Source: Myxococcales bacterium
GTDB taxonomy: Bacteria; Myxococcota_A; Polyangia; Polyangiales; Polyangiaceae
Direction of reading: 5' to 3'
Length of the DNA: 64,000 nucleotides
Assembly (NCBI GenBank): GCA_016191785.1
Contig: JACPVJ010000043.1
Span: 1 to 64,000 of the forward strand
Position numbers and translations under genes: made by a program
The notes under the pieces: model-generated
The model's database searches: none
What the model saw: only the letters and a program-made list of their open reading frames with translations
Told to the model about the DNA's origin: nothing
Shown: positions 36,442 to 44,818 of the stretch, piece by piece
Numbering within the stretch: position 1 is the first letter of the stretch
How the letters are laid out: each line of letters opens with the position of its first letter

Positions 36442-39216
36442 CTACGGGAACCGAACCGCCGCCGTCGCCGCGCCACCCGCCGGCACGTTGACCACGCGGC
36501 TCTTCCGACCGTGCTCGGCGTGGACGAAGACGACCGTGTGGTTGCCGGCCGGGACGCTGAGCCCGACCTTGGGCGTCGAGCCCATCGGCTTGCCGTCCAG
36601 GATCACGTTCGAGACCGGGATGCTGTTGATGTTCAGCGTTCCGGTTCCGGCGGCGGCGACGGGCTTCTCGCTCACGGGCACCGGCGGCTTACCGACCTCG
36701 GGCTTGGCGCTGCCGCCGGTCGGTGTCTGGCCGCCCGTGGCCACCGGCGCCTCGGGCGCCTCGGGCTTGGGCGCCTTGCCCTTCTCGTACATGTCGACGG
36801 TGAAGGTCTCTTCGGCCTTTCCGTCCTGGAAGCTGATGTCCTTCTTGAAGTCCTCGAAGCCGGCCTTGGTGGCGACGATGCTCCAGGGCTTGTCGGTGGT
36901 GATGTCGATCTTGATCGGCAGCTTGGGGATCGGTCGGCGTTCGCTGCCGCTGACCAGCAGCACCTTGGCGCCGTCGGCGCCGGTGCCGCCCTTGATGGTC
37001 GCCAGGCCCTTCACCACCTTGAGCTTCGGGTCGATGCTCTGGATCTGACCTTCTTCGATGTTGATGCGCTTCTCCCACGCCTCGTAGCGCTCGCCGGCGA
37101 TCTTGATCACGTGCTCGCCCGCGGCCATGTCGCGCAGCTCTTGGGGGAGGGGGCCGATCTCTTTGCCGTCGACGTAGAGCTTGACCGCACCCGCGGTGTC
37201 GGCGCTGACCTTGATCCCGGTGCCGTCGCTGGCCCGCGAGAGGGTGACGTTGAGCACGGCGTCTTCGCCGGTCTCGACCTTGACCCCCTGCTCGGCGGTG
37301 GGCTGAAACCCGGCAGCGGTGACCTTCACCATGTGGGTGCCGGTGGCCAGCTCGGTCACGCGACACGGCGAGGTGTCGCAGCGCTTGTTGCCGTCCACGA
37401 AGACCTGCACCGCGTCGACGCTCTTGTTCCCCGGCCCCGCCACCGTCACGACCAGCGTGCCCTTGCGCGGGATGAAGAACACCACCATCGCCGCCACCAG
37501 GCTCACGACCAAGAGCCCGGCCACGGCCAGCAGGATCATCCGGCCCGCACCGCCAGAGGGGGCGGCAGCAGGCGCCGGGTAGGCCGCGGGCACCACCGGC
37601 GGCATTTGTTGCGGCGCAGCGGCCATCGGGGCGGACATCGGACCGAGGCCCGGCCCGGGACCGGGCAGCGACGGCATCTGCGGGCCCGGCATCGATTGTG
37701 GAGCGGTCGGCGTCGGGAAGCTCGGCGGCGCCGCGGTGCCCCCGGAGCTGCCCATCAGCGCAGCGGCGGCGCCGACTCGCATCGACGACGGGGGCATGCC
37801 GCCGCCCGGGGTCGGGGGGCTGCTGCGAAGCAGCGCCTGGGACGGGAGCTCGTTCGGCTCTTTGTCGAAGACGGCGGTCTTCTCGTCCTCGTCGTCCCAG
37901 TCCATGTCGACGGGAGCGGCGGCGGCCGGCGGGGGCTTGGGTGGAAGCGGACCCGGGCTCGGCAGCGTGGCCGGCTTGGACATGGGGGGCAGGCTGGGCG
38001 GCGGTAGCCCACTGCCGGCGCGGCTGGGCGGGGGCAGGGGTGCGGGACCGCCGCGCATGCTGGGCGGCGGGAGGTTCTTGCCGGACTGGGGCGCCGGGGT
38101 GGGCGGCGGCAGGCCGAGCAGGGTCTTCTTGTGACCCGGTGGGGGCGTGGGCGCGGGCAACGAGCGCGGCGCTGGCGCCGGCGTCGATGCCGGACCGCCT
38201 CTGCCTGACTTCTTCGCCAGGCCGTCGAACACGTCCAGATCAGAACCGCCTTTGTCGCTCATCCCGGTGATCTCCTGCGGACCGGAGGCGGCCTGGGCTG
38301 CCTCCGAAGGGAACATCTGGCTCATCAATTGGGCCAGCCGGCCTGCGTCGCCTGGCGCTGGGAAGCTCCCGGCGAGCGCCTGCAAATCCGCTACTAATTC
38401 CGACGCAGTAGCGTACCGCTGGTTTGGGTCTTTGGCGAGCGCCTTGAGGACGATCGAGTCCACGCCGCGGGGCAGCCGGGGGTTCTCGGCGGTGGGGGCC
38501 GGGACGGCGTGGGTCCGGATCTTGTTCATCACGACGATCTCGTTGGGACCGTCGTACAGTCGCTTTCCGGTCAGCGCTTCCCACAGGCAGATGCCCAGGG
38601 CGAACACGTCCGTCCGCCGATCGACCTCTTTGCCCCCGACTTGCTCGGGGGACATGTACCCGACCTTGCCCTTGATCATGCCGGCCTGGGTCCGGGTGAT
38701 CTTGCCCGCGGCCTTGGCGATGCCGAAGTCGATCAGCTTCACCCGCCCGTCGTACGAGATCAGGATGTTTTGCGGGCTCACGTCGCGGTGCACGATGTTC
38801 AGGGGCCGGCCCTGACCGTCACGCCGATCGTGGGCGTAGGCGAGCCCCAGGGTGACCTGGGTCAGGATGAACACCGCGAGCTCGACCGGGAGGGTCGCCT
38901 GCCGGGTGGCGGCCCGATCGATCAGGGTGCGAAGCGGCTTGCCGTCGACGTACTCGAGCGCCATGAAGTGGCTGCCGTCGACCTGACCGGCGTCCAGCGT
39001 GCGCGCGATGTTCGGGTGCTCGAGCAAGGTCGCGATCCGCGCCTCGTCGTGGAACAGCTCGATGAACTCTTCGTCCTCGGAAACGTTGGGCAAGATCCGC
39101 TTGAGGGCCACGACCTGGCGGCTCGACCCATGGCGCGCCAGGAAGACCTCGGCCATGCCGCCGACGCTGATGCGCTGGATGAGCTCGTAGGGGCCGAAGA
39201 GCTGCGTCGGAGGCAA
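36442..39216 (-). CDS. Membrane Ser/Thr protein kinase with periplasmic PEGA repeats
   Basis: The 924-residue protein has a Hanks-type kinase domain at about residues 8-275. It shows the Gly-rich loop RISVGGMAEVF, VVALKRI Lys, the catalytic loop VHRDVSPQNIL, LIDFGIAKAAG and GYMSPEQVGG. A Pro-rich disordered linker (about 340-560) and one transmembrane segment (ILLAVAGLLVVSLVAAMVVFF) follow, then several PEGA-like repeats (GTLVVTVAGPGNKSVDAVQV; LNINSIPVSNVILDGKPMGS). It probably senses envelope conditions and signals inward. Start TTG 39216 is preceded by GGGAG. Its stop abuts the convergent stop of the preceding gene with no gap. Confidence 0.92.
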   Translation of the reverse strand: MPPTQLFGPYELIQRISVGGMAEVFLARHGSSRQVVALKRILPNVSEDEEFIELFHDEARIATLLEHPNIARTLDAGQVDGSHFMALEYVDGKPLRTLIDRAATRQATLPVELAVFILTQVTLGLAYAHDRRDGQGRPLNIVHRDVSPQNILISYDGRVKLIDFGIAKAAGKITRTQAGMIKGKVGYMSPEQVGGKEVDRRTDVFALGICLWEALTGKRLYDGPNEIVVMNKIRTHAVPAPTAENPRLPRGVDSIVLKALAKDPNQRYATASELVADLQALAGSFPAPGDAGRLAQLMSQMFPSEAAQAASGPQEITGMSDKGGSDLDVFDGLAKKSGRGGPASTPAPAPRSLPAPTPPPGHKKTLLGLPPPTPAPQSGKNLPPPSMRGGPAPLPPPSRAGSGLPPPSLPPMSKPATLPSPGPLPPKPPPAAAAPVDMDWDDEDEKTAVFDKEPNELPSQALLRSSPPTPGGGMPPSSMRVGAAAALMGSSGGTAAPPSFPTPTAPQSMPGPQMPSLPGPGPGLGPMSAPMAAAPQQMPPVVPAAYPAPAAAPSGGAGRMILLAVAGLLVVSLVAAMVVFFIPRKGTLVVTVAGPGNKSVDAVQVFVDGNKRCDTSPCRVTELATGTHMVKVTAAGFQPTAEQGVKVETGEDAVLNVTLSRASDGTGIKVSADTAGAVKLYVDGKEIGPLPQELRDMAAGEHVIKIAGERYEAWEKRINIEEGQIQSIDPKLKVVKGLATIKGGTGADGAKVLLVSGSERRPIPKLPIKIDITTDKPWSIVATKAGFEDFKKDISFQDGKAEETFTVDMYEKGKAPKPEAPEAPVATGGQTPTGGSAKPEVGKPPVPVSEKPVAAAGTGTLNINSIPVSNVILDGKPMGSTPKVGLSVPAGNHTVVFVHAEHGRKSRVVNVPAGGAATAAVRFP

Positions 39217-39282
39217 CGGTTCTCCCGGCAGGAGTCTCGCACAACTACGCTGGCGATTTCACAAGATCGGCGCCGTCGGTGC

Positions 39283-41940
39283 TCATTCGCTGGGTGGCGA
39301 GGCCCCGCCGGCCTCGGATTCGTCCTTCTTCGGCTTGGGGAAATAGCGGACCCGCTTCGCCTGGAGCGGGTACCACACGTTCACCGGGACCACCGGAGTG
39401 TCGGGGAAAATCCGCGTTGCACCCGGCGGCGGGCGGCGGACCAAGCGGTGCGCGGTCGGGTCGGCGGCCAGGCTGCGGCCGCGCAGATCGCGGTCCCCGC
39501 CCAGCGCCAGGCCGAGCGGCTTCGATAAGTAGAGGGTGTGCTTCGTGCCGATGCCCTTCAGCACGTCGTCGATCAGCTCGCCGTCGCGTGCGGCGTCCCG
39601 CCCGGTGCTGACCTCGAGGTAGAGCAGCATGCCTGCGCCGTCGAGGGCGAGGGCGGCCACCGTCTCGGGTCCGCGCGTGGTGACGCCGCGGGCGAGCGCG
39701 ACCGCGTGGTCCGGACCTTCTGCGCCGATGCTGGCGCCCTTGGGCCCGAGCCAGAGGCCCGCGCCGTGCTCGCCGCTCTTCGGGAACGAGACCACCACCT
39801 GGGCGTCAGCGTCGCTCGCGCCGGCGGTTCGGAGCGACGCAGGGTCGAGCTTCACGATCGTCAGCTTGGTGTCGGGGCGCGCCGGGTCGGCGCGGAGCCA
39901 GGTGGTGGCCAGCGCGTAGGGCCAGCCGTGTTGCGGAAGGCCCTTGGTCTTCCACTCGCCCTCACCGGGCTCGGCCGGGGTCACCCGGGGCGTGAGCTTG
40001 TCGCCGGGCACGAGATCGCGCAGCGTCAGGTAGAAGAAGTCCCGGGACTCGCGCTGGATGTACCGCGGGAAGTTCATCAGGCCCATGTAGCGGAGCATTC
40101 TCCGGCTCAGGAAGCGCCAGCCGTCCATGCCGCTCACGTTGCCTTCGGCTTCCCACTGCGCGTCGAGCTTGCGCCCGAGGCTGGGGAGCTCGGCCGCCGG
40201 CGCCGACCGATAGAACTCGAAGCCGGTGTGCCCGGGGTTCATGTCGAGGTGGATGCCGTACACGCAGCGCGCGCGCTGCATCGCGTGCGCCAGGTGGTCG
40301 GCGTCGATGCTCGCGCCGTAGAGGTAAGCGACGAAGCCCTCTTTGGTCTGGCACACGGCGCTGCGCGTGGTGCGACTCTCGTCCGTCCAGCCCGGCGGCA
40401 CGCCGCCCCACCAGTTGCGTTTGTACGGGTTGATCACGCCGTCCATCACCAGTGGCGTCATGTTCTGGCGGAAGCTCAGGACGTGCTCCGGGACCTTCTC
40501 GTCGTTCGGCCAGGTGCCGAACGCCGTCGAGCCGTCCGCGAGCTCGGCCACCGTCGCGGCGTAGGGCTTGGGCGGCAGGTACACCACGCCGTCCGCCATC
40601 ATTCCGAACTCGCCGTGGGTGGCCTGGAAGCCGCCGTTGAACCCGCCGACCAGGCGGCGCATCACCTCGGGCTTGCGCGGCACGAGCCCGGGCCCGGTCT
40701 CGCCGGTGGCGCTCTTGGGCTCGACGGTGCCGCTCATGGTGTGCAGCGCAACCTGTCGCGGATCCCAGATCAGCACCCAGGTCTGGGTGTACGCGCGCTT
40801 CGGATCGGTGCGGATGAACGACTGCACGAAGGGCGCGGGCAGATCGGGGTTGGTGAGGATGAACGGATCCTTGTCGAGCGGGCGCCACTTACCCTCGCCC
40901 TCGAGCGCCGGCGAGATCATCGGCTCCATCGGCGCCGGCGGCCAACCGGTCTCGGGGTCGGGCAGCTCGGCGGCGAGCGGCGCGTCCTCGAGACCCGCGA
41001 GCTCGGCCTTCACTCGCTCGGCGCCGGTGTCCCCGGTGACGCCGCCCACCACCCGCTCGAACGCGTCGAGCGCTTCGAAGGCGACGGCCTTGACCACCTG
41101 CATCCGGTCGCTGCCGAACCAGGGTAGACCCCGCACTCGATCGACCGCCCAGGTGACCAGGTTCCCGGGGCGGCCCTTCTCCGGGGTCTGTTCGAGCAGG
41201 TGCCGCGCGCCCTCGATCGGGCCGTCGCCCTCGGTGGGGATGCGGATCTGGCGCCCGTCGATGTCGGCGACCAGGGCGTGGGCCTCGAACGTCAGGCGCG
41301 CCCGCTCGCCCGGCGGGTCGAGTCGGAAGCTGCGTTGCCCGACGCCGCTCGCCTGGCCGGTCACCTGGAGGTTCGTGATCCGGTTCTGCAACCGCGCGAG
41401 CGCGGGCCAGTCGCCGGGCACGGGCTCGGCGCCGAGGTTCGCCAGCTTGAGGGTGAACGCCTTGCCGTCGCTGCCGATGATCCACGCGGCCCGGCTCCCG
41501 TCGACCGTCAGCTCGCGCTCGTCGACTGCCGAGGTGTCGCTCAGGTTGTACAGACCCGTGAGCTCGAGCAGGCGCCCTTCGGGCGACCAGCGACTGGTCG
41601 TGAGCCAGATGTCCGCCGGCTCGCTGCCCGATTGAGCCCGCACCAGTGCGCGCACCTGCCGCCGAGTCGACGCGAGTCGGCCGGGCAGGGGATCGATCAC
41701 GTGCACCTCGCTCGGCTGCGCGCTCATTCCGCGCTCGGCGAGGGCCAGCGTCAGCGCTCTTGGCGGATCGGTCTCGGCCCGAGCCGGGGCCGGCGCCGCC
41801 GCGGGCAGCGCCCAATAGCCCGCGAGCAGGGTGAGGGGCAGCGGGCGCGCGACGCGAGCGAGCGTGGCGACCCAGCTCGGGATCTCGGCGAGGCGCGCCC
41901 TCGGAGCTGCCGCTGTGCTGCGCGCGCTGTCCACCGTCAT
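39283..41940 (-). CDS. Exported phosphodiester-glycosidase (NAGPA)-like protein
   Basis: The 885-residue protein has an N-terminal hydrophobic segment (LPLTLLAGYWALPAAAPAPA) of signal or anchor type. The central region contains GGFNGGFQATHGEFGMMADG, followed by LVMDGVINPYKRNWW and YGIHLDMNPGHTGFEFY. This Asn/Gly-rich beta-core pattern matches the phosphodiester glycosidase (DUF2233/NAGPA) family, which hydrolyses GlcNAc-phosphodiester linkages in envelope polymers. The N-terminal third and the extreme C-terminus (PKPKKDESEAGGASPPSE) are unassigned. The length is far above the usual family core, suggesting added domains. It is divergent from a small lipoprotein. Confidence 0.6.
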   Translation of the reverse strand: MTVDSARSTAAAPRARLAEIPSWVATLARVARPLPLTLLAGYWALPAAAPAPARAETDPPRALTLALAERGMSAQPSEVHVIDPLPGRLASTRRQVRALVRAQSGSEPADIWLTTSRWSPEGRLLELTGLYNLSDTSAVDERELTVDGSRAAWIIGSDGKAFTLKLANLGAEPVPGDWPALARLQNRITNLQVTGQASGVGQRSFRLDPPGERARLTFEAHALVADIDGRQIRIPTEGDGPIEGARHLLEQTPEKGRPGNLVTWAVDRVRGLPWFGSDRMQVVKAVAFEALDAFERVVGGVTGDTGAERVKAELAGLEDAPLAAELPDPETGWPPAPMEPMISPALEGEGKWRPLDKDPFILTNPDLPAPFVQSFIRTDPKRAYTQTWVLIWDPRQVALHTMSGTVEPKSATGETGPGLVPRKPEVMRRLVGGFNGGFQATHGEFGMMADGVVYLPPKPYAATVAELADGSTAFGTWPNDEKVPEHVLSFRQNMTPLVMDGVINPYKRNWWGGVPPGWTDESRTTRSAVCQTKEGFVAYLYGASIDADHLAHAMQRARCVYGIHLDMNPGHTGFEFYRSAPAAELPSLGRKLDAQWEAEGNVSGMDGWRFLSRRMLRYMGLMNFPRYIQRESRDFFYLTLRDLVPGDKLTPRVTPAEPGEGEWKTKGLPQHGWPYALATTWLRADPARPDTKLTIVKLDPASLRTAGASDADAQVVVSFPKSGEHGAGLWLGPKGASIGAEGPDHAVALARGVTTRGPETVAALALDGAGMLLYLEVSTGRDAARDGELIDDVLKGIGTKHTLYLSKPLGLALGGDRDLRGRSLAADPTAHRLVRRPPPGATRIFPDTPVVPVNVWYPLQAKRVRYFPKPKKDESEAGGASPPSE

Positions 41941-42093
41941 CTCCCGAGAAACGCAGGGCCGCGGTTAGCATCTTCCCCAGGCGGCAGCCATCGGGAGGTT
42001 GCGCAGGTGTCAACCGCGTTGGCGCCCGGCCATGCGTACCCCGGTTCTCGCAGCGCGTCCGTCCTGGCACGCGGCGTGCTACTCTGTTGGCGG

Positions 42094-42423
42094 ATGGCTT
42101 CGCTCACGCGACGCGGTTGGATCTTGGGGCTGGGCCTCGTGGCCGTCGCCTGCTTGTCGCCGACCTTGCCGCTGCCGCCGCCGAGTCGCCCCACCGTCGA
42201 GGGGCCGAACCAGCAGGGCCTGGTCACGCTCGACGGCAACGTCGACGGCGATGCCACGGTCTTCGCGGCCAACATGCGAAGCGGCGAGATCCGCGGGCAG
42301 TTCACTGGCCCCGACGGGCACTATCGCTTCGACATCCCGGCCGAGATCGGCGACGAGCTCGAGCTCTGGTATCAGGTGGGCACCACGAGCAGCCCGAGCA
42401 TCGTGTTCAAGATCCCGAAGTGA
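42094..42423 (+). CDS. Small lipoprotein with carboxypeptidase-regulatory-like domain
   Basis: The 109-residue protein has a signal with a twin-arginine pair (TRRGWILGLGLVAVAC), suggesting lipidation at Cys20, possibly via Tat export. The mature part looks like one Cna-B/carboxypeptidase-regulatory beta-sandwich (VTLDGNVDGDATVFAANM; GQFTGPDGHYRFDIP). Such domains are common in surface lipoproteins. The 3' end overlaps rimO convergently by 17 bp. Confidence 0.65.
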   Translation: MASLTRRGWILGLGLVAVACLSPTLPLPPPSRPTVEGPNQQGLVTLDGNVDGDATVFAANMRSGEIRGQFTGPDGHYRFDIPAEIGDELELWYQVGTTSSPSIVFKIPK

Positions 42424-43846
42424 CCACCCGCAGGCTGACCTTGCGGCCGTCGCTGCCGTGATGGACCACGCTCGGCGCGCGCGGCGACTTTCCGCGTCGG
42501 GCCGCGACCGTGGGCTCGTCGTCGATCACCTCGCCGAGCAAGTCGTAGTCCGTGGCGCGGTCGATGCGGACCCGGCGCATCTCGCCGGGACGCACCTCGG
42601 CGCCCGAGAGGTAGACCTGGCCGTCGATCTCGGGCGCCTGACCCGCGTGACGACCGACCATCACCAGCTCGCTCTCTTCGCTCGGGCCTTCGACCAGCAC
42701 CACGAGCTCTTTGCCCACCAGCGCGCGCTGCTTCTCGCGGCTGATCTTGCGCTGAACGGTCATCAGCTTCCTGGCGCGGGCGGCGGCGACTCGGGCGGGC
42801 ACCTTGCCCGGCAGCGCGTGGCTCTTGGCCGACTCTTCGTCCGAGTAGCGGAAGACCCCCAGGTGATCGAAGCGCGCCCAGCGCACGAAGTCGTACAGCT
42901 CTTCGAACTCGGCGTCGGACTCGCCGGGGTGGCCGACGATGAACGCCGTGCGAAAGACCAGGCCCGGCACCCGCTCGCGCAGCCGTGAGACCAGCTCGCG
43001 GAGCCGCGCGCCGCCGTGGCCGCGGCGCATGCGTCGCAGCATGCCGTCCGCCGCGTGCTGCAGGGGCATGTCCACGTAGGGCAGCACCCGTTCGTGGTGG
43101 GCGAGCAAGTCGATCAGGTCGTCCCCGAGCTTCTCGGGGTAGAGGTAGAAGAGGCGCACCCAGCGCGGCCCCGGCACGGCCGCCACGCGCTCGACCAGCT
43201 GGGCCAGGCTGCGATCGCCGGCGAGGTCGCGGCCGTACGAGACGGTGTCTTGCGACACCAGGTTGATCTCGAGCACGCCGGCATCGGCCAGGCGTTTCAC
43301 CTCTTCGACCACGTCGCGCACCGGCCGCGAGCGCTGCAGGCCACGCAGCTCGGGGATCACGCAGAACGAGCACTTGCGGTTGCAGCCCTCGGCGATCTTC
43401 ACGTACGCGCTGGCGCCGCGGGTCGAGAGCGTGCGCGGATCGCCCGCGCGCACCACCCAGTCGGCGGGGCTGCCCACCAAGACGCGGGCCGCCTTGCCCG
43501 AGAGCACGCGTTCGAGGGCCAGCATGTCGCTCGAGCCGAGCAGGTGGTCGACCTCCGGCAGGCCCTCGGCCAGCTCGTCCGGGTGGCGCTGGCTCAAGCA
43601 GCCGGCGACCACCAGCTTCTTGCAGCTGCCGGCCTGCTTGTGGCGCGCGAGCTCGAGGATGGTGTCGATGCTCTCTTTCTTGGCCGGCTCGATGAAGCCG
43701 CAGGTGTTGACCACGATCACGCTGGCGTCCTCGGCGTCGGGCACGTGGCGGTAGCCCGCGCGCTCGGCCACGCCCAGCATCACCTCGGTGTCGACGCGGT
43801 TCTTCGGGCAGCCGAGGGAAACGAAATGGATGGTCTTCTTGGCCAA
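42407..43846 (-). CDS. rimO: Ribosomal protein S12 methylthiotransferase
   Basis: The protein (479 residues from TTG 43846) has the MiaB/RimO layout. An N-terminal UPF0004 domain carries Cys in FVSLGCPKNRVD, VNTCGFIEP and VAGCLSQRH for one [4Fe-4S] cluster. The radical SAM motif CNRKCSFCVIP (CxxxCxxC) binds the second, and a C-terminal TRAM domain ends the protein. The GCPKN wording distinguishes RimO from MiaB. It adds a methylthio group to an Asp of ribosomal protein S12. In-frame sequence upstream to 43924 lacks similarity, so TTG 43846, next to the conserved start KKTIHFVSLG, is chosen. Confidence 0.92.
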   Translation of the reverse strand: MAKKTIHFVSLGCPKNRVDTEVMLGVAERAGYRHVPDAEDASVIVVNTCGFIEPAKKESIDTILELARHKQAGSCKKLVVAGCLSQRHPDELAEGLPEVDHLLGSSDMLALERVLSGKAARVLVGSPADWVVRAGDPRTLSTRGASAYVKIAEGCNRKCSFCVIPELRGLQRSRPVRDVVEEVKRLADAGVLEINLVSQDTVSYGRDLAGDRSLAQLVERVAAVPGPRWVRLFYLYPEKLGDDLIDLLAHHERVLPYVDMPLQHAADGMLRRMRRGHGGARLRELVSRLRERVPGLVFRTAFIVGHPGESDAEFEELYDFVRWARFDHLGVFRYSDEESAKSHALPGKVPARVAAARARKLMTVQRKISREKQRALVGKELVVLVEGPSEESELVMVGRHAGQAPEIDGQVYLSGAEVRPGEMRRVRIDRATDYDLLGEVIDDEPTVAARRGKSPRAPSVVHHGSDGRKVSLRVVTSGS

Positions 43847-43940
43847 GGGGACGACAGGGGAGCCTACCCCAGCAGGCGTTTGCCTAGTGCGGGTCGGACC
43901 CTGCGCGAGTTTCGCCCGCTGCATGATCCCCTTGGGGAAA

Positions 43941-43970
43941 CCTGGCGTCCTTGGCGGCTTGGCGGTTTTT
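43941..43970. repeat. CTTGGCG-type dispersed repeat, copy 4
   Basis: CCTGGCGTCCTTGGCGGCTT followed by GGCGGTTTTT repeats the same core found three times near 2.1-2.7 kb. It lies in the 297-bp gap between rimO and the TetR gene. That gap otherwise holds only the operator and a GATAAT -10-like hexamer at 44094-44099. Confidence 0.6.
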
Positions 43971-44100
43971 CAAGCGCCAAAGCGCGGTTGATGCTCTCAG
44001 TCCCGCGACACGCCGCCGCTTGGCTCGACCTCCGTTGCCACCGACCGAGGTGGTGCGACTTGACCGTTGTCATTTGTCCTGGACGGGAAGCGGGATAATT

Positions 44101-44131
44101 CTGACTGACCGGCCAGACAGACCGTGCGGTC
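44101..44131 (+). promoter_or_regulatory. Probable TetR operator upstream of the CoA cluster
   Basis: CTGACTGACCGGCCAGACAG (44101-44120) is a 20-bp imperfect palindrome whose arms pair at 8 of 10 positions. A second perfect palindrome GACCG-TG-CGGTC follows directly (44120-44131). Sites of the form TGACTGACCGGTCAGTCA are typical operators for TetR-family regulators of acyl-CoA metabolism. The sites lie 13-43 bp upstream of the tetR GTG and just after the GATAAT hexamer, well placed for repression of the whole operon. Confidence 0.6.
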
Positions 44132-44143
44132 AGGGAGGCGTTA

Positions 44144-44818
44144 GTGGCGGAAACGGGAGAAAACCCGCTGGAAACCGACGACGAACCGAGGGCTCGGCGC
44201 CGGCGCCCGAGCCCGCCGAGCCGGGACGGGGACGCCGTCGAGCGCATCCTGGCCTCGGCCGAGAGCTGCTTCCGCGAGGCGGGCTACACCGGGGTGTCGC
44301 TGCGCGAGATCGCCGAGCGCGCGGGGGTCTCGAAGAGCGCGGTGCTCTATCACTTCGAGTCCAAGGACCACGTCTTCGCCGAGCTGCAGCTGCGCGTGTA
44401 TCGGCGCCTGGCGCAGAGCGTGACGGACTCGGTGGCCAACGCCGGCGGGGCCGCCGTCGACCGCGCTCGGGTCGCCCTCGACTCGCTGATCGCAGCGGTG
44501 CGGCAGGGCAACGACCTGACCGTGCACGCCATGCTCGGCGCGCGCGCGCTGACCAACGCCGACGACGCGCCGCACGTCCGCCGCATGCGGCGCGAGCTAC
44601 GCGGGCTGCTTCAGGGAACACTGCAAGAGATCTTCGGCGGCGACGACGAGGCCATGCCGCTCACCCTCGAAGCGGCAGGCGATCTGCTCTGGGCGGCGCT
44701 CACCGGGCTCGGCTTGCAGTCCGTGCTCGACGACTCGCCCGAAGAGCTCGAACGGGGCTTCGACAGCCTGCGCACGATCGTAGCGCTGGCCTTTGCCGCC
44801 AGGGAGGGTGCGCGATGA
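44144..44818 (+). CDS. TetR-family transcriptional regulator
   Basis: The 224-residue protein has the TetR HTH: ERILASAESCFREAGYTGVS, then LREIAERAGVSKSAVLYHFESKDHVFAEL, the canonical wording of the DNA-binding domain. A ligand-binding helical domain follows (about residues 90-215). GTG 44144 has AGGGAGG 5 bp upstream. It probably represses its own operon through the palindromes at 44101-44131, likely in response to an acyl-CoA. It overlaps the next gene by ATGA, so it is co-transcribed with the cluster. Confidence 0.9.
   Translation: MAETGENPLETDDEPRARRRRPSPPSRDGDAVERILASAESCFREAGYTGVSLREIAERAGVSKSAVLYHFESKDHVFAELQLRVYRRLAQSVTDSVANAGGAAVDRARVALDSLIAAVRQGNDLTVHAMLGARALTNADDAPHVRRMRRELRGLLQGTLQEIFGGDDEAMPLTLEAAGDLLWAALTGLGLQSVLDDSPEELERGFDSLRTIVALAFAAREGAR

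Noticed and set aside
44060..44099. A full sigma-70 promoter (TTGACC...GATAAT) before tetR
   Set aside because: The spacing between the two boxes is 28 bp, too long; only the -10-like hexamer is kept as a note.
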